Positions 7,351 through 17,500 of a stretch of DNA of 26,055 nucleotides are shown here, one piece after another. The DNA is from JAGTVG01 sp964389805 (GTDB lineage Bacteria; Bacteroidota; Bacteroidia; Cytophagales; Cyclobacteriaceae): contig CAYMFU010000058.1 of NCBI GenBank assembly GCA_964389805.1, forward strand, positions 1 through 26,055. Direction: 5' to 3'. How positions within the stretch are numbered: position 1 is the first letter of the stretch; each line of letters begins with the position of its first letter. Below the pieces are notes generated by a model. That model saw nothing but the letters and a program-made list of their open reading frames with translations. It did no database searches and had not been told where the DNA came from. The position numbers and the translations under genes are program-made.

Positions 7351-7515
7351 ATGAAAAGATTCTTCAAAAAAATAGTTTTGTCAGAAGAAAGGTTGATCCA
7401 TCAGGAATGGTATAAACTGTGCAAAGATCGACTTCCTCAAAAAGAAAAAAATAGAATTTTTAATGAGATTATTTCTAAAATAAAAGAGTTTGAAAGAAAG
7501 ATATTAATACCTTAA
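7351..7515 (+). CDS. Small lysine-rich protein of unknown function (54 codons)
   Basis: The frame begins MKRFFKKIVLSEERL and ends with TAA at 7513. It is rich in Lys, Glu and Arg, predicted helical, and has no signal peptide or membrane segment. It lies between the ECF sigma gene (132 bases downstream of its stop) and the GH92 gene (55 bases upstream of its start), exactly where an anti-sigma gene would normally be. The segment EWYKLCKDRLPQKEKNRIFN faintly recalls the N-terminal cytosolic region of FecR-like anti-sigma factors, but this is an impression, not a match. It may be a genuine small regulator, a shrunken anti-sigma remnant, or a non-coding frame. Confidence 0.35.
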   Translation: MKRFFKKIVLSEERLIHQEWYKLCKDRLPQKEKNRIFNEIISKIKEFERKILIP

Positions 7516-7570
7516 CTTGCTTTTCTAAACAAATATTCTTGAATGAAATCAATCCACTGAACCTGATATA

Positions 7571-10333
7571 ATGAATTTAAGATCAATTATCATCTCCATT
7601 CTGCTTCCTATCATAACAGCATTAAACGTCATAGCTGGTCCAGGAAGCATAGCGGACGAGGCCCTTGTAACTGCCTCCTCATCCATCGAAGGTTACCCTG
7701 AATCTAATGTGATAGATGGTGAAATCCGTATACACAACAAAGGAGCATGGGCATGCGAAGGGCAAACGACTTTTTGGGGATTTATTAGATATCCATGGAT
7801 ACAATTAGATTGGGCAGAATCCCAGACAATAAATAGAGTAGTACTTTACGATCGTCCGGATCTGGATGAACACACCGCAGGGGGCACACTCATTTTTAGT
7901 GATGGCTCTGAAATACCCGTCACACAAATTTCAAATGACGGTGCACCAAAAACCATCCATTTTGAACCTAAGACAGTCAAATGGGTTAGATTCAGAGTAA
8001 TGGACGGTGTTGGTTTCAATCTTGGTCTTTCTGAAATTGAAATTTTTCCTGCCCACAACAGCCACCTGAATCTAGTGGATTGGGTCGATCCTTTTATTGA
8101 GACAACAAGAGGGCGCTATTTCTACTTTACCCCGGGAGCAACTCCCTTCGGCATGATGGCATCTGCGCCAATAACCAGAAATAAGAATCAATATGGAGGA
8201 GGATATAACTACAACTCTACTGAAATTCTCGGATTTGGAAATCTTCATGGCTGGATGATATCAGGTATTCAAGTGATGCCCACCATTGGTTCTATAGATC
8301 CAACAAAGGGTGAACAGGAATGGAAATCAAGTTTTAGTCATCAAGATGAAATTGCTCAGCCAGGATATCAAAGGGTATTTCTTGAAGATTATAAAACGTG
8401 GGTTGAATTGACCAGTACTAAACGTACTACCCAATATAGGTTTAAATACACCCAAAAGTCTTCAGCAAATATTCTTACGAATCTTGGTGGTTATCTTGGT
8501 AATTCCACGATGACTGGTGCAAATATACAACCTGTAGGCAATACAGGATTTGAAGGTTCTTTCATATCATCCGGTAGACTCTGGGGAGGGCCCAAGCAGA
8601 TCAAAGTATTCTTTGTGGTCGAATTTGATCAACCCTTTGATGCTTTAGATGGCTGGAATGATCAGAAAATAATTCCAAATTTTAAAGAATTAAATGCCCC
8701 AATACAAATGACACGCCGTGACTCCATGGACTATGGAGTGGTTGTTCAAAGCTATTGGGATGCTCCCTCAGCAGGAGCTTCTGCACGATTTGATGTCAAT
8801 CCGGGTGATGAGATTCAAATGCGTATTTCAATTTCATATACAAGTCTGGAGAATGCCAGAAACAATATGTTTCAGGAATCAAAGTCCTGGGATTTTGAAA
8901 AATATCGTAAAGAGAATCAAAATGCCTGGGAAGATCTTTTGAGTAGAATTCTAATCAGCGGAGGAACCAATGATCAGAAGGTTAAATTTTATACCGATTT
9001 ATGGCATGTTTTGCTTGGACGTCATATCATTAATGACTTTTCCGGGGATTATCCGGACTATACTGAGGGACAGCGCGATTGGAAGTTTACTGATGCTGTA
9101 TTAAAAGTCCGCCAATTACCTAAACATAAGAACGGAAACGTTAAATACAATATGTACAATTCTGATGCGCTGTGGTTGACACAATGGAACATCAATGTAC
9201 TCTGGGGATTGGCATGGCCTGAAATTCTTGATGATTTTTCAGCTTCCATGGTCCAATATGCAGACAATGGAGACCTTCTCCCACGAGGACCTAATATTGG
9301 AGGATATTCCTACATTATGACGGGAACTCCTGTGTCAAATATGCTGGTAAGTGCTTATCAAAAAGACATACTTACTAAGGTTAGTCCAAAACATGCGCTT
9401 GATGTCATGAAGCGCAATCACACGCCGGGCGGCATGATGGGAGATGATGCAAATGAAGTTTCTTTTTATATTGAAAATGGTTACGCTCCGGGGAATGCCG
9501 GGAAAACCATTGAATGGGCTTTCCAGGATTGGTCATTGGCACAAATGGCAAGTAAAATGGGACGTAAAAAAGATGCTGAATACTATTCGAAACGAGCCTC
9601 AAGATGGACGATCATCTACCGTCCTGAATTCAAATTGATCTTCCCGAAAATGAATAACGGAAATTGGCTTCATGATGATCCTCTGAGTATGGAGGGTTGG
9701 GTAGAAGCGAATGCATGGCAGGGAACATGGTCTGTATCCCATGCTATTCCGGAACTGGCGGAACTCATGGGTGGAACTGACTCCTTGTGTTCTCTGTTAA
9801 ATTATGCATTTGAAAAGTCAGAATCAGATGATTTTGTATTTGGATATGGCAGCGGTTACGTAAGCTATGCCAACCAACCTGGTTGTTCTAATGCTCATGT
9901 ATTCAATTATGCGGGGAAACCCTGGCTGAGCCAATATTGGGTGCGAAAAGTAAATGAACAGGCGTATGGTGGCACTACGCCAGACAAAGGATATGGAGGT
10001 CATGATGAGGATCAGGGGCAAATGGGAGGAGTAAGCGCACTTATGTCAATGGGACTGTTTAGCCTACGGGGAAACAATAGCATCAACCCAATATATGATA
10101 TCACTAGTCCTGTATTTGATGAAATCATAATCAAACTGAATCCAGATTATTACCCAGGCAAAGAATTTAGAATAATTACAGAGAATGCAAACAGCGAAAA
10201 TCCTTATATTCAATCAGCAAAACTTAATGGTAAAGGGCACCCTCATGCCTGGTTTTATCATTCTGATTATGCAAAAGGCGGTGAACTTCGACTAGTATTA
10301 GGAGCAGAACCAAACTATAATTGGGGAAAGTGA
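7571..10333 (+). CDS. GH92 family alpha-mannosidase with N-terminal discoidin-like domain
   Basis: This secreted 920-residue glycosidase should remove alpha-linked mannose from N-glycans or mannans. A signal peptide ends after LNVIA (residue ~22). Residues ~30-158 resemble a discoidin/F5-8C-type carbohydrate-binding sandwich (ASSSIEGYPESNVIDGE at the start, LGLSEIEIF at the end). The GH92 body follows from WVDPFIETT, with the family hallmarks LPRGPNIGGYSYIMTG, PGNAGKTIEWAFQDWSLAQM and WVEANAWQGTW (Glu712, expected general acid). GYGGHDEDQGQMGG (Asp812-Asp814) is the expected base and calcium region. The HDEDQGQMGG wording differs from the GNDD.GQMS form of many characterised members, so linkage preference is uncertain. 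It is followed after one base by the VCBS lipoprotein gene and probably co-translated. Confidence 0.93.
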   Translation: MNLRSIIISILLPIITALNVIAGPGSIADEALVTASSSIEGYPESNVIDGEIRIHNKGAWACEGQTTFWGFIRYPWIQLDWAESQTINRVVLYDRPDLDEHTAGGTLIFSDGSEIPVTQISNDGAPKTIHFEPKTVKWVRFRVMDGVGFNLGLSEIEIFPAHNSHLNLVDWVDPFIETTRGRYFYFTPGATPFGMMASAPITRNKNQYGGGYNYNSTEILGFGNLHGWMISGIQVMPTIGSIDPTKGEQEWKSSFSHQDEIAQPGYQRVFLEDYKTWVELTSTKRTTQYRFKYTQKSSANILTNLGGYLGNSTMTGANIQPVGNTGFEGSFISSGRLWGGPKQIKVFFVVEFDQPFDALDGWNDQKIIPNFKELNAPIQMTRRDSMDYGVVVQSYWDAPSAGASARFDVNPGDEIQMRISISYTSLENARNNMFQESKSWDFEKYRKENQNAWEDLLSRILISGGTNDQKVKFYTDLWHVLLGRHIINDFSGDYPDYTEGQRDWKFTDAVLKVRQLPKHKNGNVKYNMYNSDALWLTQWNINVLWGLAWPEILDDFSASMVQYADNGDLLPRGPNIGGYSYIMTGTPVSNMLVSAYQKDILTKVSPKHALDVMKRNHTPGGMMGDDANEVSFYIENGYAPGNAGKTIEWAFQDWSLAQMASKMGRKKDAEYYSKRASRWTIIYRPEFKLIFPKMNNGNWLHDDPLSMEGWVEANAWQGTWSVSHAIPELAELMGGTDSLCSLLNYAFEKSESDDFVFGYGSGYVSYANQPGCSNAHVFNYAGKPWLSQYWVRKVNEQAYGGTTPDKGYGGHDEDQGQMGGVSALMSMGLFSLRGNNSINPIYDITSPVFDEIIIKLNPDYYPGKEFRIITENANSENPYIQSAKLNGKGHPHAWFYHSDYAKGGELRLVLGAEPNYNWGK

Positions 10334-10334
10334 A

Positions 10335-13300
10335 ATGAAAAAAAACCTGTTAAGTGGATTCTGTTTCAATCTTTTAAAATTTCCGTTGCTTATCCTACTG
10401 GGATGCTCAGATGTCGAGCCTCTTTTCAATTTACTTCCTTCTGATCAAACAGGTATAACCTTTTTGAATCGAATTAGTAACGATGATTCAATTAACGTTC
10501 TCAATTATATCTACTATTACAATGGAGGAGGTGTTGGTGCAGGTGATTTCAACAATGATGGATTAATTGATCTCTTTTTTTCTGGAAATAAGTCAGACGA
10601 TGAACTATATTTTAATCAGGGGAACTGGTCATTCAAAAATGTCACTCTTGAATGTGGAATCAACAAGCAGGGTTGGTCAACCGGCGTCAATGTAATTGAT
10701 ATCAATCAGGATGGTTGGCTTGACATATATGTCTGCCGTGCTGGTGTGTTTAAGGATTCTCACTTAAGAAAAAATGTGCTCTATGTAAATCAGAAGAATG
10801 GCACTTTTCTGGAACGTGCGAATGAATTTGGTATTGCAGATACTTCTAATTCAACACATTCCATTTTCTTTGACTATGACCGTGATGGGGACCTGGATCT
10901 CTATGTAATGAATCATGGCAATGATCGCAAAAGAGTAAATACTCCGGTCACTTTATTAAACGATGGAACAGATGAGAGCGTTGATCATCTTTATTGCAAT
11001 AAGAACGGGCAGTTTGAAAATGTTTCTATTAAATCAGGGATTATACATGAAGGATACGGACTTGGCTTAGCAATCCATGATATCAATGCTGATGGTTGGC
11101 CTGACATCTTCGTATCGAATGATTTTATTTTTAGTGACTTAGTATATATTAACAACACTGATGGGACATTTTCTGAAAAGAGCAAAGAGTTATTTGGGCA
11201 CCAAAGCTATAGCTCAATGGGATGCGATCTTGGGGACATCAACAATGACGGACTTCTTGATCTAATGATTTTGGATATGCTTCCCTGGAGCAACGAACGG
11301 CAAAAAACTATGATGGGGGCCATGAATTACGACAAATACCACACTATCATTTCCCATGGTTATGCACATCAGTATATGCGAAATATTTTGCAATTAAACC
11401 TGGGCATGAGCCATTACAGTGATATAGGCAGGTTTGCAGGGATACAGGCAACTGACTGGAGCTGGACTCCTCTATTTGCTGACTTTGACCATGACGGACT
11501 TACGGATATATTTATCAGTAATGGCTACTATAAAAATATAACTGATAAAGATTATTTAAATTATAGTAATAACCTTTCTATGTTTAAATCTGCTGAGTTA
11601 TCAGATAGCGCCATTCTTAGCTCCTTAGAATATCTCAATGAGGTACAACTTCCCAATATCGCGTTTAAAAACATGGGAAATCTTAAGTATTCAGATGTTT
11701 CAGCAACATGGATCGCTCCAAAATCAACTTTGTCAAATGGCGCAATTTATGCAGATCTGGACAATGATGGCGATCTGGATTTAATTACTAATAACTTAAA
11801 CTCACCTGCAGGGATTTACAAGAATCAGCTCAAGGAAGATGCAGGACATTGTCTCAACTTGAAGCTTAAATCAAATTCGGATAATCGAAACTCAGTCGGT
11901 TCAATTATCAGACTTTTTACGGGCCCACACATACTTACTCGTGTATGGCAACCAAGTCGGGGATATCAGGGGAGCAGTCATGGTCCCATTCATTTTGGGA
12001 TACACCAAAATCAACGAATTGACAGCCTTGATATCTATTGGCCTGATGGTACTTATAGTCGGCATTTTGACTTACCATTAGATACAACAATAAGCATTGT
12101 TCAACCCAATCAATTAAAATTAGTAATACCAAAAGATGAATTTGTGCTCAATTTAACAATGCCCGGGCTGGAATTCCACCATAGAGAGGATCATTTTGTT
12201 GACTTTCATATTCAGCCTTTGATTCCGAAAAAATTGAGCCATGAAGGACCGGCATTAGCGATTGGTGATTTAAATCATGATGGACTCGACGATATATTCA
12301 TCGGTGGTGCCAGTGGCCAGGCCAGCAAGATCTACTATCAAAATCTTGAAGCATTTACTCCAATTACTTTACCTGATGATTCCTTGTATGAAGATACAGA
12401 TGCTGTTATCGCAGACTTCAACGGTGATGGCAGGAATGACCTGTTAGTTGCAAGAGGAGGTTATGTAAACCTTGGACCTGCACTCTATTTATCAGGAGAA
12501 GAAGGTAAACTCTTAAAAGCAACAGGTTGGATTCCGGAATTAGAAATATGTAGCTCTACCATTGCGGAACAGGATGTAGATCAGGATGGGGATATTGACA
12601 TCTTCATTGGAGGTCGTTTTACCCCTTCACGCTATCCGGAATCTCCTAACAGTACATTGCTGATCAATAATGGTTTTTCTTTCCAGGAGGCTTCAGGGTG
12701 GCCAAGAAAGTTGGGTATGATCACAGATGCCAAATGGATGGATGTAGATCAAGACGACTCACAGGATCTCATCATTGCCGGCGAATGGATGGCTGTCTCC
12801 ATCCTCAAGAATCATAATGGATCATTAGAAGAGGTAGAGACCATATCCAATCTCAAAGGATTTTGGCAATCCATTTATGTCACGGATATAGACAAAGATG
12901 GTGATCCGGATATTATAGCGGGAAACTATGGAACAAACAATGATTTCAATGTTTCCATAGAAACTCCACTTGAGCTGATTGCAGCTGATTTTGATAATAA
13001 TGGTACAATCGATCCAATTATAACGAAACAGTATCCTGATGGACGCTATCCCATTGCTCCCCGGGATGACTTGATTCGTCAACTTCCCCATATATATAAG
13101 CGTGTTCTCAAGTACCATACATACGCCAGGACTTCAGTCGATCAATTACTGACAAAAAATGAGCTCTCAAAAGCAGACAGATACAATATCAATGAATTGA
13201 GATCTGGAATTTTTATAAATCAAAATGGGGAATTTTTCTTTGAACCATTCCCATCAATGGCACAATTAAGTCCTATTCGTGCAATCGAGCAATTTCCATG

Positions 13301-13538
13301 TTCAAATGGATTTCCCGGTCTTATATTGGCCGGGAATGATTACCACATCGAAATACTTGAAGGTAGGCAGGACGCTCTGCCTGCGCTCAAACTGGAACAA
13401 TCTAATCCGCTTAAATTTCATGTAAGCACTTTCTTCAATACTGAGGACGTTCGTCATATTGCTTCCTTGAAATTTGCTGCAAAGAACTATTGGGTATTGG
13501 CACAAAATGACGATAACTTGTTGATTCTCGAACAGTAA
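10335..13538 (+). CDS. VCBS/FG-GAP repeat lipoprotein with ASPIC/UnbV domain
   Basis: The 1067-residue precursor has a lipoprotein signal ending LLGC (Cys24), and the acidic residues that follow (CSDVE) suit surface display. The body contains about 13 calcium-binding DxDxDGxxD loops of the FG-GAP/VCBS type, for example DFNNDGLID, DINQDGWLD and DLDNDGDLD. About seven precede and six follow a central ASPIC/UnbV domain near residues 505-585, recognisable by NSVGSIIRLF, the GYQGSSHGPIHFGI segment and IDSLDIYWPDGT. These predict beta-propeller blades. Such proteins are common beside glycan-utilisation genes in this phylum and are thought to bind glycans or partner proteins; a catalytic role is not known. 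The ATG follows the GH92 stop by one base, so translation is probably coupled. Its stop is one base from that of the convergent unknown gene. Confidence 0.88.
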   Translation: MKKNLLSGFCFNLLKFPLLILLGCSDVEPLFNLLPSDQTGITFLNRISNDDSINVLNYIYYYNGGGVGAGDFNNDGLIDLFFSGNKSDDELYFNQGNWSFKNVTLECGINKQGWSTGVNVIDINQDGWLDIYVCRAGVFKDSHLRKNVLYVNQKNGTFLERANEFGIADTSNSTHSIFFDYDRDGDLDLYVMNHGNDRKRVNTPVTLLNDGTDESVDHLYCNKNGQFENVSIKSGIIHEGYGLGLAIHDINADGWPDIFVSNDFIFSDLVYINNTDGTFSEKSKELFGHQSYSSMGCDLGDINNDGLLDLMILDMLPWSNERQKTMMGAMNYDKYHTIISHGYAHQYMRNILQLNLGMSHYSDIGRFAGIQATDWSWTPLFADFDHDGLTDIFISNGYYKNITDKDYLNYSNNLSMFKSAELSDSAILSSLEYLNEVQLPNIAFKNMGNLKYSDVSATWIAPKSTLSNGAIYADLDNDGDLDLITNNLNSPAGIYKNQLKEDAGHCLNLKLKSNSDNRNSVGSIIRLFTGPHILTRVWQPSRGYQGSSHGPIHFGIHQNQRIDSLDIYWPDGTYSRHFDLPLDTTISIVQPNQLKLVIPKDEFVLNLTMPGLEFHHREDHFVDFHIQPLIPKKLSHEGPALAIGDLNHDGLDDIFIGGASGQASKIYYQNLEAFTPITLPDDSLYEDTDAVIADFNGDGRNDLLVARGGYVNLGPALYLSGEEGKLLKATGWIPELEICSSTIAEQDVDQDGDIDIFIGGRFTPSRYPESPNSTLLINNGFSFQEASGWPRKLGMITDAKWMDVDQDDSQDLIIAGEWMAVSILKNHNGSLEEVETISNLKGFWQSIYVTDIDKDGDPDIIAGNYGTNNDFNVSIETPLELIAADFDNNGTIDPIITKQYPDGRYPIAPRDDLIRQLPHIYKRVLKYHTYARTSVDQLLTKNELSKADRYNINELRSGIFINQNGEFFFEPFPSMAQLSPIRAIEQFPCSNGFPGLILAGNDYHIEILEGRQDALPALKLEQSNPLKFHVSTFFNTEDVRHIASLKFAAKNYWVLAQNDDNLLILEQ

Positions 13539-13539
13539 T

Positions 13540-14523
13540 TCAATCTTCCTTCTTAATTTCATACACTCCTTCAAAAAGAATAGTTGGCTGATACCTTGTG
13601 AATCGATGAAAAATGCTTGATTTCATCGTTTTAATCTGAGAATCAAACCAGCGAAGATTCCAGTCGTAATCTCTCCAGGTCAACTCAACCCTCCCTGGAA
13701 GTTTCAGATATGGATAATAAAGATTCATATAGACCTTGCTGTTTTCCATATCAGTTAGAAGGATATACTCCGTGCATATGACTTTTAAATCACCATCATC
13801 AGCTATTACTCTATTTTGGCTACTCCGTAAATACTTCTCGATAGAGATATTATTGATGTCCTCCCTATTAGATACACCCATCAAAGACATAAGTGATTCT
13901 GAAGGCAGGGTGAACTCGTGATAAACACCTTTCAATCCCATCGTAAAGAAGCTACTTGTTTGTAAAGATGGACTTGTTGGTTTGACAGGATTGTCCCGAT
14001 GAACAACCAACGGTTCTGATGTAATCTCCTGATTTTCCACCAGAGCTAATTGTTTGTCATTCAAATTCAAGTAACAAACTGTTGGTAAATCATTTTTGAT
14101 TTCTTGAAATCGATGTCTGAAACTTAAAGACTTCCAATCCGGGTTAATTTCATAGATAAATTGATAGAGCACCTCGTATTTCATTAAATCCATCACATTG
14201 ACAAATTCCCTGTCTGGAAGGGTGTTTCTGACAAGTTTACTTTTAGTCAGCCTCGCAGAATTCCCATCAACATTGATAATAAAGAATTGTTCAAAAAACG
14301 CCATATGGCTTAAAGCCAGTTTTTCGAGTTCTTTAATTGAGTAGTCGAAATGATCATTATGGGAAGGTTGATAATAAAGAGTCAGATCTTCCACCAGGAT
14401 GCGATAGTTCATAACAATCTGGCTATCACTTATACGACCATTTACCCAACTAATTGAAACGGGGTGCGCCATCAGTGTATTGTACCCCAGGCACGCTATG
14501 ACCAACACAAGAATTCGTATCAT
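13540..14523 (-). CDS. Secreted protein of unknown function, N-terminus resembling HupE/UreJ periplasmic domain
   Basis: I do not recognise a named family over the full 327 residues. The N-terminus is a clear signal peptide (ILVLVIACLGYNTLMA, then HPVS). The mature start AHPVSISWVNGRI, followed by RILVEDLTLYY, resembles the extracytoplasmic start of HupE/UreJ-like proteins and of some Bacteroidota DUF6702-like proteins. The membrane helices of HupE are absent, so the protein should be soluble in the periplasm. The C-terminal half is beta-rich with WRDYDWNLRWFD. The ATG overlaps the GH38 stop codon in an ATGA, so it is translated with the mannosidase. That coupling suggests a partner or accessory role, which is inference. 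Metal delivery to the zinc enzyme GH38 is a speculative alternative. Confidence 0.8.
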   Translation of the reverse strand: MIRILVLVIACLGYNTLMAHPVSISWVNGRISDSQIVMNYRILVEDLTLYYQPSHNDHFDYSIKELEKLALSHMAFFEQFFIINVDGNSARLTKSKLVRNTLPDREFVNVMDLMKYEVLYQFIYEINPDWKSLSFRHRFQEIKNDLPTVCYLNLNDKQLALVENQEITSEPLVVHRDNPVKPTSPSLQTSSFFTMGLKGVYHEFTLPSESLMSLMGVSNREDINNISIEKYLRSSQNRVIADDGDLKVICTEYILLTDMENSKVYMNLYYPYLKLPGRVELTWRDYDWNLRWFDSQIKTMKSSIFHRFTRYQPTILFEGVYEIKKED

Positions 14524-17500
14524 TTTGCTACACTTTTTATGGTATAAATCTCCCAGGGATCCAGTTGAATTTTACCGTTTAGAACTTGTCCTGTCTCTTC
14601 AAGCGGGCTGCTTTCATACAGGTTTTTCCCATCCATTTCTAAATTAATCAAATTTGTTTGATCACTGCAATTGAATAATCGCAACATCAATGCTTTTCCG
14701 TCCTGACTGCTTTTTAGTGATGTAGCGAATACTTCACTTGAACCTGTCAGTACGAAAGGTAATGAGTTTTGATGGGGTTTAAAACTCACCAAAAGAGGCA
14801 TAGTTGCTTCCATTCCTCTTTTCTTTGCCTCAGCCGCGGAGTAAGTTCCGTGTGGTATCAAACTGTACCTATAAATGATTTTGCCTTCCTGGTATGCCTT
14901 GTAATTTACAAACCATGCGTTATTCATGACCCAGGCATACAGGTTTTGAGATGGCCTGAAGGTCTTAATCCATGGTCGTCGCTTCATATCTGACATCCAT
15001 TGCTGACCACTCATCTCGCCAATTTCCCAAATAGGTGCGTCAACAGTGGTCATAGTAATGCCGAAGTCTTCATTAGATACATCAATAAATCTCTGCACGC
15101 TAAAAAAATTAAGGTTTGCACCTTTAAGTTGATTTTTTCCCGGTTCCAATACAGACCATGGTATATCCAATCGCACTTCTCCTCCAGGAACATCAAAGGG
15201 ATAACTGAATCGTACATTTTCGTTTTCAACAACTTTGAGCTTATCTACAGTATTTTTAATATTAACGCGCTCAAGGCCCGCAATAACTTCAACATACTGT
15301 CGAAGAGAATTAGAACCCGCTCCCTTTGTTTCAACTTCTATAGCACTCAATACCGGACCTTGTTCAACCACCTGAAATGAAGGAGCGCTATTCCGTGAAA
15401 GGTTTTCCAGGATGTGATTTGAGTACCAATAGCTGTTAAAACCAAGCGTGTCATCAGCAATAAAATTGGCTGAAGAGCCAACATGCGATAAGGATTGTAT
15501 ATCCCCTGTTTTTTGATTAAGCTTTACTTCTATTAATCCATTAGTAAGATATATTTCACTTATTTCTACTTGATTCTTCCCCTTCCATTCGCCCTTTGTT
15601 GCTGAATATGTACAACTACCAAAGGCAGGTACATCTTCAGCAACAAAGGCTAATTCACCTGTACTTAATTTTTGTGTTGGCACTTCCTTTTTGTTTTCAT
15701 CAAACAAACGTGCTCCTTTGAAGTTCAGATCTGCCGGGAGTTTTACAAGTTCTGTTCGAGCCCATGAAAGTGTATTGATTATACTGAATTCATCAATCAA
15801 ATCTCCAGCAGATCCAAGTGAAATTGCGAGGAGTTCCTCGGCTATATCAGCTGCCTCTTGCCCATAACTCTTTTTTACTTTCCATAATTTTTTTGTCACA
15901 TCACCATCAGGATCTGATTTACTTTGCAAAGCTCCCCAGGTATGCTCAGAGAAGAGCACAACTCCTTTCCATGCATTTATGAAATCCACTTTATATTTTT
16001 CATCTGGTCCATCATTCATAACTGTCAGCGTTTCTGCCTGTACGATTCGGTCAGCCGTCTGCCTGTTCAGTGAAGTCTCCGTTGAAGAAGATGCAGCACC
16101 GTCTTCCCAATACGGCGTAAAATCACCACTTGCTTCCGGGATAATATGCTTATATCGTTTTTCAAATTCGGTCATCATCTCCATGGTAGTTGCAATTCGG
16201 AACTTCGGCCATTCATATTTCTCATTCCAATCTCTAAAGAAAGCCGGCATGTCCGGATCCGGAGGGCCATTATCATTTCCTATATTGTATCGAAGCTGAA
16301 CTATGTCGTATGGATAGCGCTGTTCTTTCAGCTCATCTAAAAAATTGAGTATCGGAGTCCCACCTGCCCAACTAATGTTGCCTGTACTCCATGAATGAAA
16401 CCATGAATATCCATGCGTACTCATCCAAAACAGAAGTTTGTCTTTCCCATCCGGAGATACCCAGTAAAAAGGCACATCTCCCCATGCTTCAAAAGTTTGA
16501 CCCACTTGCCATCCACCATGTGGCAGATGTGGCATGTGATTAGGGCCAACTGACAGATAGTCAATCCCCATTTTCTTTAAACCAGGTACAATTCCCCAGG
16601 TATAACCGGGCACATCGGTGATCATTGCAGATCGTACATCAAAATCATATTCTTCAACAAGTCGCCGGGTATAAGATGTGTTGTGGAATAATTCTTCTTC
16701 ACGTTGAAGTCCCGTTAACACACTCCCATAAAGAGCATCAACTCCGATGGTCCCATTTTCAACCGCTTGCTTAAATCGTTTTTTTTGGCCATTGCTTGCT
16801 TGAGCAAGGTAACCATCAAGTACCCAGCTTATTTCAGCATTCCATTTATATTTTGACCCATCAGGAAAATGAGCAGTAGAATCAATCAAATCCAGAGCAA
16901 GATCCAGGTTTCTCCATTGTAATCGGGCGACTTCATCCTGTTCATGGGTAAACCCTATATCTACATGAGAATGGGGCAAAAAATATACCTCAAATTTCCG
17001 TACCGGTTCTAAAGTTACTGCAATGGTTTTAGTTTCATACCCTTCAACTTGAACCTGAAATTCTACATTTCTTATATCTGCAACGGGTTCGAATAGAAGA
17101 TTGAACTCATTTTTGCCAGCATGGAGCTTGCGGGATAAAATTATTTTTTCCGTAGTGTTGATATTTACATTTGTAGGTATCCCCAGGTGTTCGAGTTCTA
17201 CTCTAACACTTTGTTTAGGACCATCCTTGGTCTTTAAAATTGCAGCCTCAGGTATCAACTTGACGGAACTAACCACTGGATTCTGAATAATGTTTATGGC
17301 ATCTTTTTGGTCGGATTTTAGATCGTTAATTTTGATGATCACAGCCTTTCCTTTAGCATAATTTTGCATCGGAAGCTTTAATATCATAAAACCAAAGTGT
17401 TGCCCATTTGCATTATCGGTAGTACTATGAATGAAAGAAATGTCTGCGGATTCATTTGCATATCTCCAATTGTAAGCCTCCCCCTCATCATAAGAGTTGA

